Assembly (NCBI RefSeq): GCF_900996225.1
Contig: NZ_CAAJGL010000068.1
Location: 806,001 to 870,000, forward strand
Origin: Paraburkholderia sp. BCC1884
GTDB lineage: Bacteria > Pseudomonadota > Gammaproteobacteria > Burkholderiales > Burkholderiaceae
Length of the DNA stretch: 64,000 nucleotides
Direction: 5' to 3'
The position numbers and the translations under genes are program-made. Below the pieces are notes generated by a model that was not told where the DNA came from, made no database searches, and saw nothing but the letters and a program-made list of their open reading frames with translations. Shown here piece after piece: positions 1 to 11,328 of the stretch (positions are counted from its first letter, which is position 1; each line of letters begins with the position of its first letter).

Positions 1-471
1 CGCATCGCCACCGCCCAGGCCGCACAACGTGTGGCGGCATTGAACGTCGAGTACACGACGATTCGCTCGCCGATCGACGGCTATGTCGGTAACCGCACGG
101 CGCGCGTAGGTCTGCTGGCGAATGTCGGCGTCTCGTTGCTGACGGTGGTACCCGCGAGCGGGTTGTGGATCGACGCGAATTTCAAGGAAGACCAGTTGAA
201 GAAGATGCAGGTCGGCGACCGCGTCGACGTCGATCTCGACGCCTCGAGCAAGCCGATGCGCGGCATAGTGGAAAGCCTCGCGCCGGCCACGGGCGCCACC
301 TTCAGCGTATTGCCCGCAGAGAACGCCACCGGCAACTTCACGAAGATCGTGCAGCGTGTGCCGGTGCGTGTCCGTCTCGACGTGCCGAAGGACCTGCAAG
401 GCGTGCTGCGCCCCGGTCTCTCGGCTACCGTGAAGGTGCATCTCGACGCGGCCTCGCCGGCGCACGACTGA
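1..471 (+). CDS. HlyD/EmrA-type efflux adaptor, 3' part
   Basis: Periplasmic adaptor (membrane fusion protein) that would link an inner-membrane drug pump to an outer-membrane channel. The reading frame is open from base 1 and the start lies outside the window, so only the C-terminal 156 residues are seen. These contain the end of the helical hairpin, the lipoyl-type half motif TTIRSPIDGYVGNR, and the beta-barrel stretch LWIDANFKEDQLKKMQVGDRV, both characteristic of EmrA/HlyD proteins. The stop lies 7 bases before the DHA2 pump gene, and a NodT-type channel follows, so this is the first visible gene of a classical EmrAB-channel operon. The substrate cannot be read from sequence; hydrophobic drugs or aromatic compounds are usual for the family. 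Confidence 0.93.
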   Translation, partial: RIATAQAAQRVAALNVEYTTIRSPIDGYVGNRTARVGLLANVGVSLLTVVPASGLWIDANFKEDQLKKMQVGDRVDVDLDASSKPMRGIVESLAPATGATFSVLPAENATGNFTKIVQRVPVRVRLDVPKDLQGVLRPGLSATVKVHLDAASPAHD

Positions 472-478
472 GCCGATC

Positions 479-2050
479 ATGACTGAAGTTCTCGCCAATC
501 CCGCCGACTTGCCGACACGCACCAAAGTCCTGGCGTTCACCTTGATGTGCCTCGGGTTTTTCATGGCGACGCTCGATATCCAGATCGTGGCGTCGTCGCT
601 CAAGGATATCGGTGGCGGCTTGTCCGCGAGTCAGGACGAACTCTCGTGGGTGCAGACCTCGTACCTGATCGCCGAAATTCTGGTGATTCCGATGTCCGGC
701 TGGCTGACCCGCGTGTTCTCGACGCGCTGGGTGTTCGCATTCTCGGCACTCGGCTTCACGATCACCAGCATGTTGTGCGGTCTCGCGTGGGACATCAACT
801 CGATGATCCTGTTTCGCGGTTTGCAAGGCGCGCTCGGCGCCGCGATGATCCCGACGGTGTTCACCACGGCGTTCGTGCTTTTCCCCGGCAAGCAGCGCCT
901 GATTGCGTCCACCACGATCAGCGCGCTCGCCACGCTCGCGCCGACCATCGGCCCCGTCATCGGCGGATGGATCACGTCGCAATGGTCGTGGCACTGGCTG
1001 TTCTATCTGAATCTGGTGCCCGGCCTCGTCGTGACGGTAATGGTGCCCAAGTACGTGCACTTCGACAAAGTCGATCTGAAGCTGCTGAAATCGGGCGATT
1101 ACCTCGGCATCCTGCTGATGTCCGGCTTTCTCGGTTGCCTCGAATACGTGCTCGAAGAAGGCCCGCGCAAGAACTGGTTCGGCGACGACGTGATCGTCTT
1201 CTGCACGTGGGTGTCGGCGATCTGTTTTTTCCTGTTCATGGTGCGCGCGTTCACGGCAAAAGAACCGATTGTCGACTTGCGCGCCTTGGCGATCCGCAAC
1301 TTCGGTATCGGTAGTCTGCTGTCGTTCATCACCGGCATCGGGATTTTCTGCGCGGTGTTCCTGACGCCGGTATTCCTGTCCCGAGTGCGTGGCTTCGATT
1401 CGTTGCAGATCGGCGTGGCGTTGCTGTCCGTCGGTTGTTTCCAGCTGATCGCGATGGTGGCGTATTCGCTGGTCGCGCGTTTTATCGACATGCGCGTACT
1501 GCTGGTGTTTGGTCTGGTGCTGTTCGGTGTCGGCTGTTACCTCTACGTGCCGCTGACCAATCAGTGGGGCTGGCAGGAGTTGCTGATCCCGCAGGCGTTG
1601 CGCGGTATCGGTCAGCAGTTCTGTATTCCACCGATCGTAACGATGGCGCTCGGCTCGCTGCCGATGTCGAGGCTGCGCTCCGCAAGCGGACTGTTCAACC
1701 TGATGCGTAATCTCGGCGGCGCAATCGGTATTGCCGTGAGCAGCACGATGCTCAACGATCGTTTGAACCTGCATTACGAACGTCTCGATGAACATCTGAG
1801 CGCGGGTCGGCCGGCGGTCGAATCGATTCTGCAGCAACAAGCGGCGCATTTCGCGGCCGTCGGCGGCGATGCGTTGAATGCGGCCAATGCCGGGCTCGGC
1901 TCGCTGCATGCGCTGCTGATGCGCGAAGCGCTCGTGCTGACTTTCTCCGACACCTTTCTCGCCCTGTCGCTGTGTTTTCTGGTGGGCTTGCTGAGCGTGG
2001 CGTTCTCGCGTCCGTTCGGCAACACCGCGCCGCCTCCCGATGCCCATTGA
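479..2050 (+). CDS. DHA2 (EmrB/QacA-type) MFS efflux pump
   Basis: Inner-membrane proton-driven multidrug exporter of 523 residues, the normal size for 14-TM DHA2 transporters. The TM1 motif region reads LDIQIVASSLKDI (residues ~28-40), a variant of the DHA2 LDxTIVNVALP signature, and the motif-C-like stretch ATLAPTIGPVIGGWI follows TM4/5. The protein begins directly after the HlyD adaptor, and its last bases overlap the open frame of the outer-membrane factor, so the three proteins should assemble into one envelope-spanning pump. No adjacent regulator is inside the window. Identification as a DHA2 pump is firm; the exported compound is unknown. Confidence 0.93.
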   Translation: MTEVLANPADLPTRTKVLAFTLMCLGFFMATLDIQIVASSLKDIGGGLSASQDELSWVQTSYLIAEILVIPMSGWLTRVFSTRWVFAFSALGFTITSMLCGLAWDINSMILFRGLQGALGAAMIPTVFTTAFVLFPGKQRLIASTTISALATLAPTIGPVIGGWITSQWSWHWLFYLNLVPGLVVTVMVPKYVHFDKVDLKLLKSGDYLGILLMSGFLGCLEYVLEEGPRKNWFGDDVIVFCTWVSAICFFLFMVRAFTAKEPIVDLRALAIRNFGIGSLLSFITGIGIFCAVFLTPVFLSRVRGFDSLQIGVALLSVGCFQLIAMVAYSLVARFIDMRVLLVFGLVLFGVGCYLYVPLTNQWGWQELLIPQALRGIGQQFCIPPIVTMALGSLPMSRLRSASGLFNLMRNLGGAIGIAVSSTMLNDRLNLHYERLDEHLSAGRPAVESILQQQAAHFAAVGGDALNAANAGLGSLHALLMREALVLTFSDTFLALSLCFLVGLLSVAFSRPFGNTAPPPDAH

Positions 2051-2060
2051 GGAACTCAAC

Positions 2061-3494
2061 ATGAAACCGATGCTTATCAAGGTACTGGCGAGCGCCGCAT
2101 TGCTGACGCTCGCAGCGTGCGCGGTGCAACCGGCGACACACGCCGATTTGTCGAAAACGGTCACGACGGTCGCGCCGACGCAGTGGAGCGTCGACGCGCC
2201 GCAGGACAGCGTCAACGCCAACACTTGGTGGACGCAGTTTGGCGACCCGGTCATGCACCAGCTCGTCGAATCCGTGCTGACCAGCAATCTGGACGTGCAG
2301 GCGGCCGTGGAACGCGTCAAGCAGGCGCAGGATCTGGTGACGCAGAACCGCTCGGCCTTGTTACCCGAGCTGGACGCCGGCGCTACCGCTTCCGACTCGC
2401 GTCAGAACGCGCCGCCGCCGCTCGGCTACGTGCGTCAGGCCGGTGTCGGCGTGACGGCGAGCTGGACGCCCGATGTGTTCGGTGGCGAGCGTCTTGCCGT
2501 GCTGGTCGCGCAGGCGCAGGTGTCGGGTCGTCAAGCGGCATTGAACCAGGTGCGGCTCGCGCTCGCGGCCAACACGGCGGCCGCGTATATCGATCTGCGC
2601 TGGGCGCAATCGCAATTGCAGATCCTCAACGACAACGAGCAGATTCGCGCCCGTGCCTTGAAGCTCACGCAGGAGCGTTTGCACTATGGGTTGTCCACGC
2701 AACTCGACGTCGCGCGTGCGCAGAACCAGCTGGAAGATCTGCAGTCGCAAATTCCGCGGGTGCAGTCGGCGGTGCAGCATCAGTTGAGTCTGATCGCGGT
2801 GTATTCGGGCCGCACGCCGGAAAGCGTCGACGCTTTATTGCTCGCCAATGCCCGCGAGATTCCGGTGCCCGCGCAAAGCGTGCCGCAGATACTGCCATCG
2901 GAGGCGTTGTTGCAGCGGCCCGATGTGCGCACGGCTTACGCAACGGTTGAACAACGCGCCGCGGAAGTCGGCGTGTCGAAAGCGCAGCGCTACCCGCAGT
3001 TCAAGATCAATCTTGCCGACGGTTTGCTCGCCGCTTCTTATGTCGGGTTGCCGACGCTCACCGACAATCTTTTTAGCGCCGCATTGAGCGCGACGAGCCC
3101 GATCTTCAACGCCGGCCGCATCACCGCGAATATCGACGCGAGCGAGAGCCGCATGCGCGAATCGCAACTCGGCCTGCAGCAGACCATGTTGCAGGCGCTC
3201 AAGGAAATCGAGGACAACCGTAGCGATCTGGTGAGCGGGGACGTGCAGGTGCAACGTCTGGGCGGCGCGCTCGATGCGTCGAACCATGCGCTGCATCTGT
3301 CGACGGAGCTGTACAAGAACGGCGCGTCCAGCTTCCTCGATGTGCTCGCCGCGCAGGAAGCGTATCTGCGCGATTCGGAGTCGTTGAATCAGGCCAAACG
3401 CGAGCACGCGCTCTCGGCGGTGGCTTTGTACCGGTCGCTTGGCGGCGGCTGGGATGTGCCTGAAACGGTCACGGCGGTATCGGCGAACAACTGA
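2061..3494 (+). CDS. NodT/OprM-type outer-membrane efflux lipoprotein
   Basis: Outer-membrane channel of the tripartite pump, about 477 residues, a trimeric TolC-like family. I use ATG 2061 because it follows a GAGGAA ribosome site and begins a lipoprotein signal peptide (MKPMLIKVLASAALLTLAAC, lipid-bearing Cys20). The upstream in-frame ATG at 2040 sits inside the pump gene and would add seven residues ahead of the signal. Two OEP repeats are recognisable, with NTWWTQFGDPVM near the N-terminus and LLQRPDVRTAYATVEQRAAEVG at about residues 280-300, both typical of NodT-family lipoproteins. It is the third gene of the operon and overlaps or abuts the pump gene. Confidence 0.93.
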   Translation: MKPMLIKVLASAALLTLAACAVQPATHADLSKTVTTVAPTQWSVDAPQDSVNANTWWTQFGDPVMHQLVESVLTSNLDVQAAVERVKQAQDLVTQNRSALLPELDAGATASDSRQNAPPPLGYVRQAGVGVTASWTPDVFGGERLAVLVAQAQVSGRQAALNQVRLALAANTAAAYIDLRWAQSQLQILNDNEQIRARALKLTQERLHYGLSTQLDVARAQNQLEDLQSQIPRVQSAVQHQLSLIAVYSGRTPESVDALLLANAREIPVPAQSVPQILPSEALLQRPDVRTAYATVEQRAAEVGVSKAQRYPQFKINLADGLLAASYVGLPTLTDNLFSAALSATSPIFNAGRITANIDASESRMRESQLGLQQTMLQALKEIEDNRSDLVSGDVQVQRLGGALDASNHALHLSTELYKNGASSFLDVLAAQEAYLRDSESLNQAKREHALSAVALYRSLGGGWDVPETVTAVSANN

Positions 3495-3569
3495 TCGGCG
3501 TCGATGCCGATATCGATGCCGCGGCCGGTCAGGCCGCGCAAGCAGTGTTGACTCAACTGGAGAGAAACG

Positions 3570-4757
3570 ATGACGGGCAAACGAGACGTAGTGATCTGCA
3601 ATCCGGTGAGAACGCCGATCGGCGCATTCGGCGGGTCGCTGAAAGAAGTGCCGGCAACCGGGCTCGGCGCAGTTGCCGTGCGCGAGACGCTGCGCCGCAG
3701 CGGACTCGATGCGGCCGCGCTGTCGTCCGTGGTGATGGGTAACGTGATTCAGGCAGGCAACAAGATGAACCCCGCGCGGCAGGCCTCGATCGGCGGCGGC
3801 GTGCCGGTAGCGGTGCCCGCGTTGACGGTGAATCGCGTGTGCGGGTCGGGTGCGCAGGCCATTGCTTCGGCGGCGCAGGAAATCTGGCTGGGATTCGGCG
3901 ACGCCGCGGTTGCGGGTGGCATGGAGAACATGGACCGCGCGCCGTATCTGCTCGACAACGGCCGCTGGGGTAATCGGATGGGCAATGCGCAACTCCACGA
4001 CAGCCTGTTGCGCGACGGTCTGAACGACGCGTTTTCAGGCGAACATTCCGGCTGGCATACCGAAGACCTCGTGAGCCAGTTCGACATCACGCGTGAAACC
4101 CAGGACCGTTGGGCCGCGCGCTCGCAACAGCGGTTTGTCGAAGCGCAGGAGCGGGGCGAGTTCGCGGCCGAACTGATCGCGGTCGAGACGCCGGGGCGCA
4201 AAGGTTCGCTGCACTTTACGCGCGACGAGCAGCCGCGTCCGGACACCACCTTCGAAACGCTGGCCAAATTACGGCCCGCGTTCCGCCCGGACGGCACCAT
4301 TACCGCGGGCAACGCGCCGGGGCTGAACAGCGGCGCGGCTGCGATGCTGGTCGCTGAACGCGGTTTCGCCGAGGCGCGCGGCATCGAACCGTTCGCGCGC
4401 CTGGTGGCGTGCGGCGTGGCGGCGGTCGAGCCGGGCATGTTCGGCCTCGGCCCCGTGCCCGCCGTGCAGATGGCCCTGGCACGCGCCGGTTGGCAATTGG
4501 CGGAGGTCGAGCGCTTCGAGATCAACGAGGCGTTTGCGGCGGTGCCGATCGCAGTGGCGCGCAGGCTCGGTATTGCCGATGAGTTGATCAATGTACAAGG
4601 CGGCGCCATCGCACATGGTCACCCGATCGGCGCAACCGGTGCCGTGCTGACAACCCGCCTCATCCATTCGATGCGCCGCGATGGTTTGAAGCGGGGCATC
4701 GTCACGCTGTGTATTGGCGGCGGCCAGGGAATCGCGTTGGCATTGGAAATGCTTTAA
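3570..4757 (+). CDS. Thiolase (acetyl-CoA C-acyltransferase family)
   Basis: Cytosolic thiolase of 395 residues that would condense or cleave acyl-CoA and acetyl-CoA. All catalytic elements are present: nucleophile Cys91 in NRVCGSGAQ, the NEAFA motif, the His of GGAIAHGHPIGATGA, and the C-terminal Cys of CIGGGQGIA. The usual start ATG 3570 is preceded by GGAGAGAAACG. The gene lies 75 bases after the efflux operon on the same strand but shares no obvious function with it, and no other beta-oxidation or PHB genes are adjacent. Biosynthetic (PhaA-like) versus degradative (PcaF-like) use cannot be settled from sequence alone. Confidence 0.93.
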   Translation: MTGKRDVVICNPVRTPIGAFGGSLKEVPATGLGAVAVRETLRRSGLDAAALSSVVMGNVIQAGNKMNPARQASIGGGVPVAVPALTVNRVCGSGAQAIASAAQEIWLGFGDAAVAGGMENMDRAPYLLDNGRWGNRMGNAQLHDSLLRDGLNDAFSGEHSGWHTEDLVSQFDITRETQDRWAARSQQRFVEAQERGEFAAELIAVETPGRKGSLHFTRDEQPRPDTTFETLAKLRPAFRPDGTITAGNAPGLNSGAAAMLVAERGFAEARGIEPFARLVACGVAAVEPGMFGLGPVPAVQMALARAGWQLAEVERFEINEAFAAVPIAVARRLGIADELINVQGGAIAHGHPIGATGAVLTTRLIHSMRRDGLKRGIVTLCIGGGQGIALALEML

Positions 4758-4924
4758 GCGAAACTGCGGCTTGTCGGTCTCGGCGATGCGTGGCGCCCGA
4801 ATGCGTCACGCATCAATCGCGAATCATTCTTCTGCCTTGGCGAAGCCGCCTTCCATTTAAAGCTTTTGCAGCGGCTTCAGTTTCGTTTAGCATCATTGCC
4901 ACTTTCACAACGACATCATGAGAC

Positions 4925-6202
4925 ATGGCACTGATCGCCCGGAACATCCTTGGCATTGCCGTATTGCTGCTGATCGCCTTTATCTTCTCGACCAATCGCC
5001 GCGCCATCCGGATGCGCACCGTCATCAGCGCCTTGCTCGCGCAGATCGGGATCGGCGCCTTCATTCTGTTCGTGCCGCTGGGCAAGTCGATCCTGTCGGG
5101 CGCCGCCTCCGGCGTGAATCACGTGCTCGGCTATGGCAATGCCGGCATCGAGTTTCTGTTCGGCGGCCTCGTGCAGTCGAAAATGTTCGAGCTCTTCGGC
5201 GACGGCGGTTTCGTGTTCGCCGTGCGCGTGCTCCCCGCGATCATCTTCGTGACCGCGCTGATTTCCGTGCTGTACTACGTTGGCGTGATGCGCTGGATCG
5301 TGATCGTGCTCGGCACGCTGTTCCAGAAGCTGCTCGGGGTATCGAAGCTCGAATCGTTTTCGGCGGTGACCACCATTTTTCTCGGGCAGAGCGAAATGCC
5401 CGCCGTGGTCAAACCATTCACGCGCGACATGACCGGCGCCGAACTGTTCGCGGTGATGTCGAGCGGCATGGCGGCGGTGGCCGGCTCGGTGCTGGCGGGT
5501 TACGCCGGGCTCGGCGTGCGGATCGACTATCTGCTCGCCGCGTCGTTCATGGCCGTGCCGGGCGGCTTGCTGTTCGCGAAGATCATTCATCCTTCCACCG
5601 AGCCGAGCCGCGTGCATCTCGAGAACCTCAATTTCGACGAGAAGCGTCCCGCCAACGTCATCGAAGCGGCCAGCTCGGGCGCGACCGTCGGCCTCAAAAT
5701 CGCCGTGATGGTCGGGGCGATGCTGATCGCCTTCGTCGGGTTGATCGCGTTGCTCAACGGCATCGTGGGTGGCATCGGCGGCTGGTTCGGCCATCCGCAA
5801 CTATCGATGCAGTCGGTGCTCGGCACCGTGTTCGCCCCACTCGCGTATCTGATCGGCGTGCCCTGGAACGAGGCGGCGATCGCCGGCAATTTTCTCGGCC
5901 AGAAGATCATCCTCAACGAGTTCGTCGCGTATGCATCGCTCTCGCCCTATCTGAAAGATGCGGCGAGCGTAACGGCGGCCGGCCTGCACGCGCTCGATCC
6001 GCGTACCATTGCTATTCTGTCGTTTGCGTTATGCGGCTTCGCGAACTTTGCGTCGATCGCGGTGCTGACGGGCGGCTTCAGCGCCGTCGCCCCGGAACGC
6101 CGCGCCGAAGTCGCGCGCTACGGCCTGCGTGTCGTGCTCGCCGCAACGCTCTCGAACCTGATGAGCGCCACGATTGCGGGCATGTTCGTTACGCTGAATT
6201 GA
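4925..6202 (+). CDS. nupC: Concentrative nucleoside transporter (CNT/NupC)
   Basis: Inner-membrane cation-coupled nucleoside importer, 425 residues. The N-terminal Nucleos_tra2_N region, the central gate domain and the C-terminal domain are all present. The family signature G-x-K-x3-N-E-F-V-A-Y is seen as GQKIILNEFVAY at about residues 325-336, and FFLGQSEMPAVV-like sequence (FLGQSEMPAVVKPF) at about 155-168 matches the conserved nucleoside-binding loop. It is followed after 15 bases by cytidine deaminase and then nucleoside hydrolase, so uptake is coupled to intracellular nucleoside breakdown. Confidence 0.95.
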   Translation: MALIARNILGIAVLLLIAFIFSTNRRAIRMRTVISALLAQIGIGAFILFVPLGKSILSGAASGVNHVLGYGNAGIEFLFGGLVQSKMFELFGDGGFVFAVRVLPAIIFVTALISVLYYVGVMRWIVIVLGTLFQKLLGVSKLESFSAVTTIFLGQSEMPAVVKPFTRDMTGAELFAVMSSGMAAVAGSVLAGYAGLGVRIDYLLAASFMAVPGGLLFAKIIHPSTEPSRVHLENLNFDEKRPANVIEAASSGATVGLKIAVMVGAMLIAFVGLIALLNGIVGGIGGWFGHPQLSMQSVLGTVFAPLAYLIGVPWNEAAIAGNFLGQKIILNEFVAYASLSPYLKDAASVTAAGLHALDPRTIAILSFALCGFANFASIAVLTGGFSAVAPERRAEVARYGLRVVLAATLSNLMSATIAGMFVTLN

Positions 6203-6217
6203 ATCGAGGATCGCTGC

Positions 6218-6607
6218 ATGAACATGGAACAACTGCTGGAACGCGCCGGTGTCGCGCGAGAAAAGGCCTATGCGCCTTATTCGAAGTTCAAAGTCGGCGC
6301 GGCGCTGCTGACCAGAGACGGTCGGGTATTCGACGGCTGCAATGTCGAGAATGCCTCGTACGGCTTGTGTAATTGCGCCGAACGGACCGCGTTTTTCAGC
6401 GCGATCGCCGCGGGCTATCAGCGCGACCAGTTTGCCGCGCTCGCCGTGATCGGCGATACGGACGGCCCGATTGCGCCGTGTGGCGCGTGCCGTCAGGTGA
6501 TCATCGAACTGGGTGGGCCGGAATTGCCGATTCGCCTCGGCAACCTGCATGGCGCGGCGCGCGATACGACGGCGCGCGAACAACTGCCGGACGCGTTCTA
6601 TCTATGA
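6218..6607 (+). CDS. cdd: Cytidine deaminase
   Basis: Zinc enzyme converting cytidine and deoxycytidine to uridine and deoxyuridine, 129 residues, the size of the homotetrameric class. Zinc ligands are Cys53 with catalytic Glu55 in CAERTA and the pair Cys88/Cys91 in PCGAC; substrate-binding residues lie in NVENASYG. A second ATG two codons in (6224) is an alternative start. The stop overlaps the ATG of the nucleoside hydrolase gene (ATGA), which indicates translational coupling within the nupC-cdd-hydrolase operon. Confidence 0.96.
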   Translation: MNMEQLLERAGVAREKAYAPYSKFKVGAALLTRDGRVFDGCNVENASYGLCNCAERTAFFSAIAAGYQRDQFAALAVIGDTDGPIAPCGACRQVIIELGGPELPIRLGNLHGAARDTTAREQLPDAFYL

Positions 6608-7569
6608 GCAAGCACAAGGTCATCTACGACACCGACCCTGGTGTGGACGATGCAATGGCGCTGGTGTTTCAGGCCTTGCATCCGGATATCGAACTGCTCG
6701 GTCTGACGAGCGTTTTCGGCAACGCGACAATCGAGACGACCACGCGCAATGCGCGCTTTCTGGCCGGCCGTTTTGTCGCGGGCGTGCCGGTCGCGCAGGG
6801 TGCGGCGGCGCCGCTCGAACGCACCGCGCCGGACCCGCTCGCGTGGATTCATGGTGACAACGGTCTTGGCAATATCGCGCTGGATATGACGGACGAAGCG
6901 GAACTCGATCCGCGTTCCGCGCATCGTTTCATCGTCGACACGGTGCGTGCGCATCCCGGTGAGGTCACGCTGATCGCCGTCGGCCCGCTGACCAACCTTG
7001 CGTTGGCGCTGGCGGAAGATCCGCAGATCGCGACGCTGGTCAAACAGGTGGTGATCATGGGCGGCGCGTTCGGCACGGACGGCGTCCTCGGCAACGTCAC
7101 GCCGGCCGCGGAGGCCAATATCCTCGGCGATCCGCATGCCGCCGATATCGTGCTCGGCGCGGCGTGGCCAGTGGCGATCGTCGGTCTGGACGTGACGCAG
7201 CCCACCATCATGAGCCACGAGTATCTGGCCTCGCTGCGCGATCGCGCGGGCCACGCGGGGCAGTTCGTCTGGGAAGTGTCGCGGCACTACGAAGCGTTTC
7301 ACGAACAGAGCGCGCAACTCGCGGGTATCTACGTGCACGATTCGTCGGCGGTCGCTTACCTGCTCGCGCCCGAGCTTTACACGACGCGCAGCGGTCCCGT
7401 GCGGGTGGTGACCGAAGGCATTGCGATCGGTCAAACCATCCAGAAGCCGTCCACCATGCCGGTGCCTGCGCCGGAGTGGGACGATCGTCCCGAGTGCAAG
7501 GTCTGCCTGGGCGTGGATGTGCCGGGCATGCTGGCGCTTTATGAAAACACTTTGTGCGGCACGCTTTGA
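6604..7569 (+). CDS. Inosine/uridine-type nucleoside hydrolase
   Basis: Calcium-dependent N-ribohydrolase that releases the free base and ribose from nucleosides, 321 residues. The N-terminal metal site DTDPGVDDAMA (Asp9, Asp11, Asp15, Asp16) is diagnostic for the IUNH family, and the conserved His-containing stretch near VHDSSAVAYLLAPELY supplies the C-terminal part of the site. I start at ATG 6604, which overlaps the cdd stop and places the metal motif at the N-terminus; a longer open frame upstream is the out-of-frame reading of cdd. With NupC and Cdd it completes import, deamination and cleavage of pyrimidine nucleosides. Whether uridine or inosine is preferred is not readable. Confidence 0.95.
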   Translation: MSKHKVIYDTDPGVDDAMALVFQALHPDIELLGLTSVFGNATIETTTRNARFLAGRFVAGVPVAQGAAAPLERTAPDPLAWIHGDNGLGNIALDMTDEAELDPRSAHRFIVDTVRAHPGEVTLIAVGPLTNLALALAEDPQIATLVKQVVIMGGAFGTDGVLGNVTPAAEANILGDPHAADIVLGAAWPVAIVGLDVTQPTIMSHEYLASLRDRAGHAGQFVWEVSRHYEAFHEQSAQLAGIYVHDSSAVAYLLAPELYTTRSGPVRVVTEGIAIGQTIQKPSTMPVPAPEWDDRPECKVCLGVDVPGMLALYENTLCGTL

Positions 7570-7793
7570 AGCGGGCGAGGCGCAGGGCAACACGCACTGC
7601 GCTTGCGCCTTCGGCGCGACGATTGTTCTGACATAAGCCATACGGGGGGCATTGCAACACGCTGCGCCACGCAATCGCGGACGATGCCGATCGTCAATCT
7701 TTGCTACATTCTGCACACGCACTGCGTGAGCGTCCCTGAAGCTTCTCTTCACTGGCGCGCCGTGGGCGACCGAAATCTATCGAGAGGCGAAAG

Positions 7794-8729
7794 ATGCGAA
7801 TTCTAGTAGTAGGGGCGGGCGCCGTAGGCGGCTACTTCGGCGGGCGTCTCGCGGCAGCGGGTCAGGACGTGACCTTCCTCGTGCGTCCGGGCCGCGCCGA
7901 CAGGCTCAAGCGCGACGGACTCGTGATCAGCAGCGCACGCGGCGATCTCACGCTGAGCGAACCCAGGACGATTCTCGCGGGCGTCGACACCGAGCCCTTC
8001 GACCTCGTGCTCCTCAGTTGCAAGGCCTACAGTCTCGACGACGCCATCGATTCCTTTGCACCGCTGGTCGGCGAATCGACGGTGATCCTGCCGTTGCTCA
8101 ACGGCATGCGCCATATCGACGTGCTCACGGAAAAGTTCGGCGCGGCGCGCGTGCTGGGCGGTCAATGCGTGATCGCCGCCACGCTCAACGCCGAGCAGCA
8201 CATCGTCCATCTGAACGAGATGCACGCCGTCACGTTCGGCGAACTCGCGGGCGGCACCTCGGAACGTATCGCGGCGATCGAAGCGGTGTTGTCGTCGGCG
8301 AATTTCGATGCCACGGTCAGCGACAACATTCTGCTGCGCATGTGGGAGAAGTGGGTGTTCCTTGCCACACTAGCGGCCAGCACGTGCTTGATGCGGGGTT
8401 CCGTCGGCGATATTCTGGCTGCGCCGGATGGCAAGCGTGTGATCGAGAACCTGCTCGGCGAGTGCCGGGCGGTGGCGGAGAACAAGGGCTTCACGATGGG
8501 CCCGGACTTCGATGCCCGCGCCACGCAAACGCTCTTCACGCCGTCGCCGCTCACGGCGTCGATGCTGCGCGACGTGGAAAACCACTCGCATACCGAGGCC
8601 GATCACATTCTCGGCGATCTGATTTCGCGTGGCGGCGACGCACAAAAGGGCGAGCACGGATTGTCGTTGCTGCGCATCGCCTATAGTCATCTGAAGACGT
8701 ATGAAGCGAGGCAGGCCCGCACGTCCTGA
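7794..8729 (+). CDS. Ketopantoate reductase family oxidoreductase (PanE-like)
   Basis: NADPH-dependent reductase, 311 residues, with a Rossmann motif GAGAVGGYFGGRL at the N-terminus, the conserved Lys of LLSCKAYS, and Asn in LLNGMRHID. In the C-terminal helical domain the catalytic Lys is present in WEKWVF. The Asn that follows four residues later in true 2-dehydropantoate 2-reductases (KxxxN in E. coli PanE) is Leu here. So the fold is clear, but the substrate may be another 2-oxo acid. The gene stands alone, with a 224-base gap upstream and an unrelated small membrane gene downstream. Confidence 0.85.
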   Translation: MRILVVGAGAVGGYFGGRLAAAGQDVTFLVRPGRADRLKRDGLVISSARGDLTLSEPRTILAGVDTEPFDLVLLSCKAYSLDDAIDSFAPLVGESTVILPLLNGMRHIDVLTEKFGAARVLGGQCVIAATLNAEQHIVHLNEMHAVTFGELAGGTSERIAAIEAVLSSANFDATVSDNILLRMWEKWVFLATLAASTCLMRGSVGDILAAPDGKRVIENLLGECRAVAENKGFTMGPDFDARATQTLFTPSPLTASMLRDVENHSHTEADHILGDLISRGGDAQKGEHGLSLLRIAYSHLKTYEARQARTS

Positions 8730-8796
8730 AAGATTGCTGTAGCTAGGCAAGGGCGCGAGGGTCGAGCCGCGATGGCCTAACGATCGGAGGTGAAGC

Positions 8797-9096
8797 ATGC
8801 CGAGTCCAACCGGATCGGTGCCCGCGCTGAGCAGCGCGTCGGCCACCATCTTCTCGATCGGCATCGTTTTTCTCGGCTATTGGGGCATGTACGAGCCGAC
8901 CAAATGGCGGGTCGCCGACCACATGGTGGTGGTGATCGCCCTGATCGGTTTCGGTTGCCTCGGGCTCGTGCCGTGGATGGCGACCAGCCCCGTCGAGCCG
9001 GAAACGAACGACGCGCGCATTCGCGTGGCGCGCCATCTGTTTCTCGCCGGCGTACTGGCGATCTGGCTCGCGGTGGCGGTGTCGCTGCTCTTTTGA
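8797..9096 (+). CDS. Small membrane protein of unknown function
   Basis: 99-residue protein with an excellent ribosome site (GGAGGTGA, 6 bases before ATG 8797). Hydrophobic segments lie at about residues 15-30 (SATIFSIGIVFLGYWG), 42-60 and 78-98, so two or three TM helices are likely. I do not recognise a family. Codon use fits the neighbourhood. It follows the PanE-like gene by 67 bases and could be co-transcribed with it. Confidence 0.75.
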   Translation: MPSPTGSVPALSSASATIFSIGIVFLGYWGMYEPTKWRVADHMVVVIALIGFGCLGLVPWMATSPVEPETNDARIRVARHLFLAGVLAIWLAVAVSLLF

Positions 9097-9125
9097 GGCA
9101 CCGATCCGGCAATCTGAAGTCCATC

Positions 9126-9161
9126 AAAAAACGCGCGCCTTGCAACAGCCGGGCGCGCGTT
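9126..9161 (-). terminator. Rho-independent terminator of the opp operon
   Basis: On the minus strand a 10-bp GC-rich stem (AACGCGCGCC-type arms at 9130-9139 and 9152-9161) is followed by a run of six T (complement of the A-run at 9126-9131). It lies about 155 bases past the oppF stop. In the plus direction there is no T-run, so it mainly serves the leftward operon. Confidence 0.7.
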
Positions 9162-9315
9162 CCTTAACAAGCACGCAGACGCTTAACGCTCGATCTGACG
9201 ATTCGTCGGCCCATGCATGGCTTGTCGCGTGCGATGACCACTGAGCGCATCGTCGGCGAAAACTGAACGAGGCAGGCGTCACGTCGTGAGCACTGACGCG
9301 ACGCCCCCAGCGTGG

Positions 9316-11327
<2,012 letters not shown>

Positions 11328-11328
11328 G

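Noticed and set aside
425..2320. 631-residue minus-strand open frame over the efflux pump gene
   Set aside because: Arg/His/Gln-rich antisense shadow of a high-GC gene; the plus-strand DHA2 pump is unmistakable.
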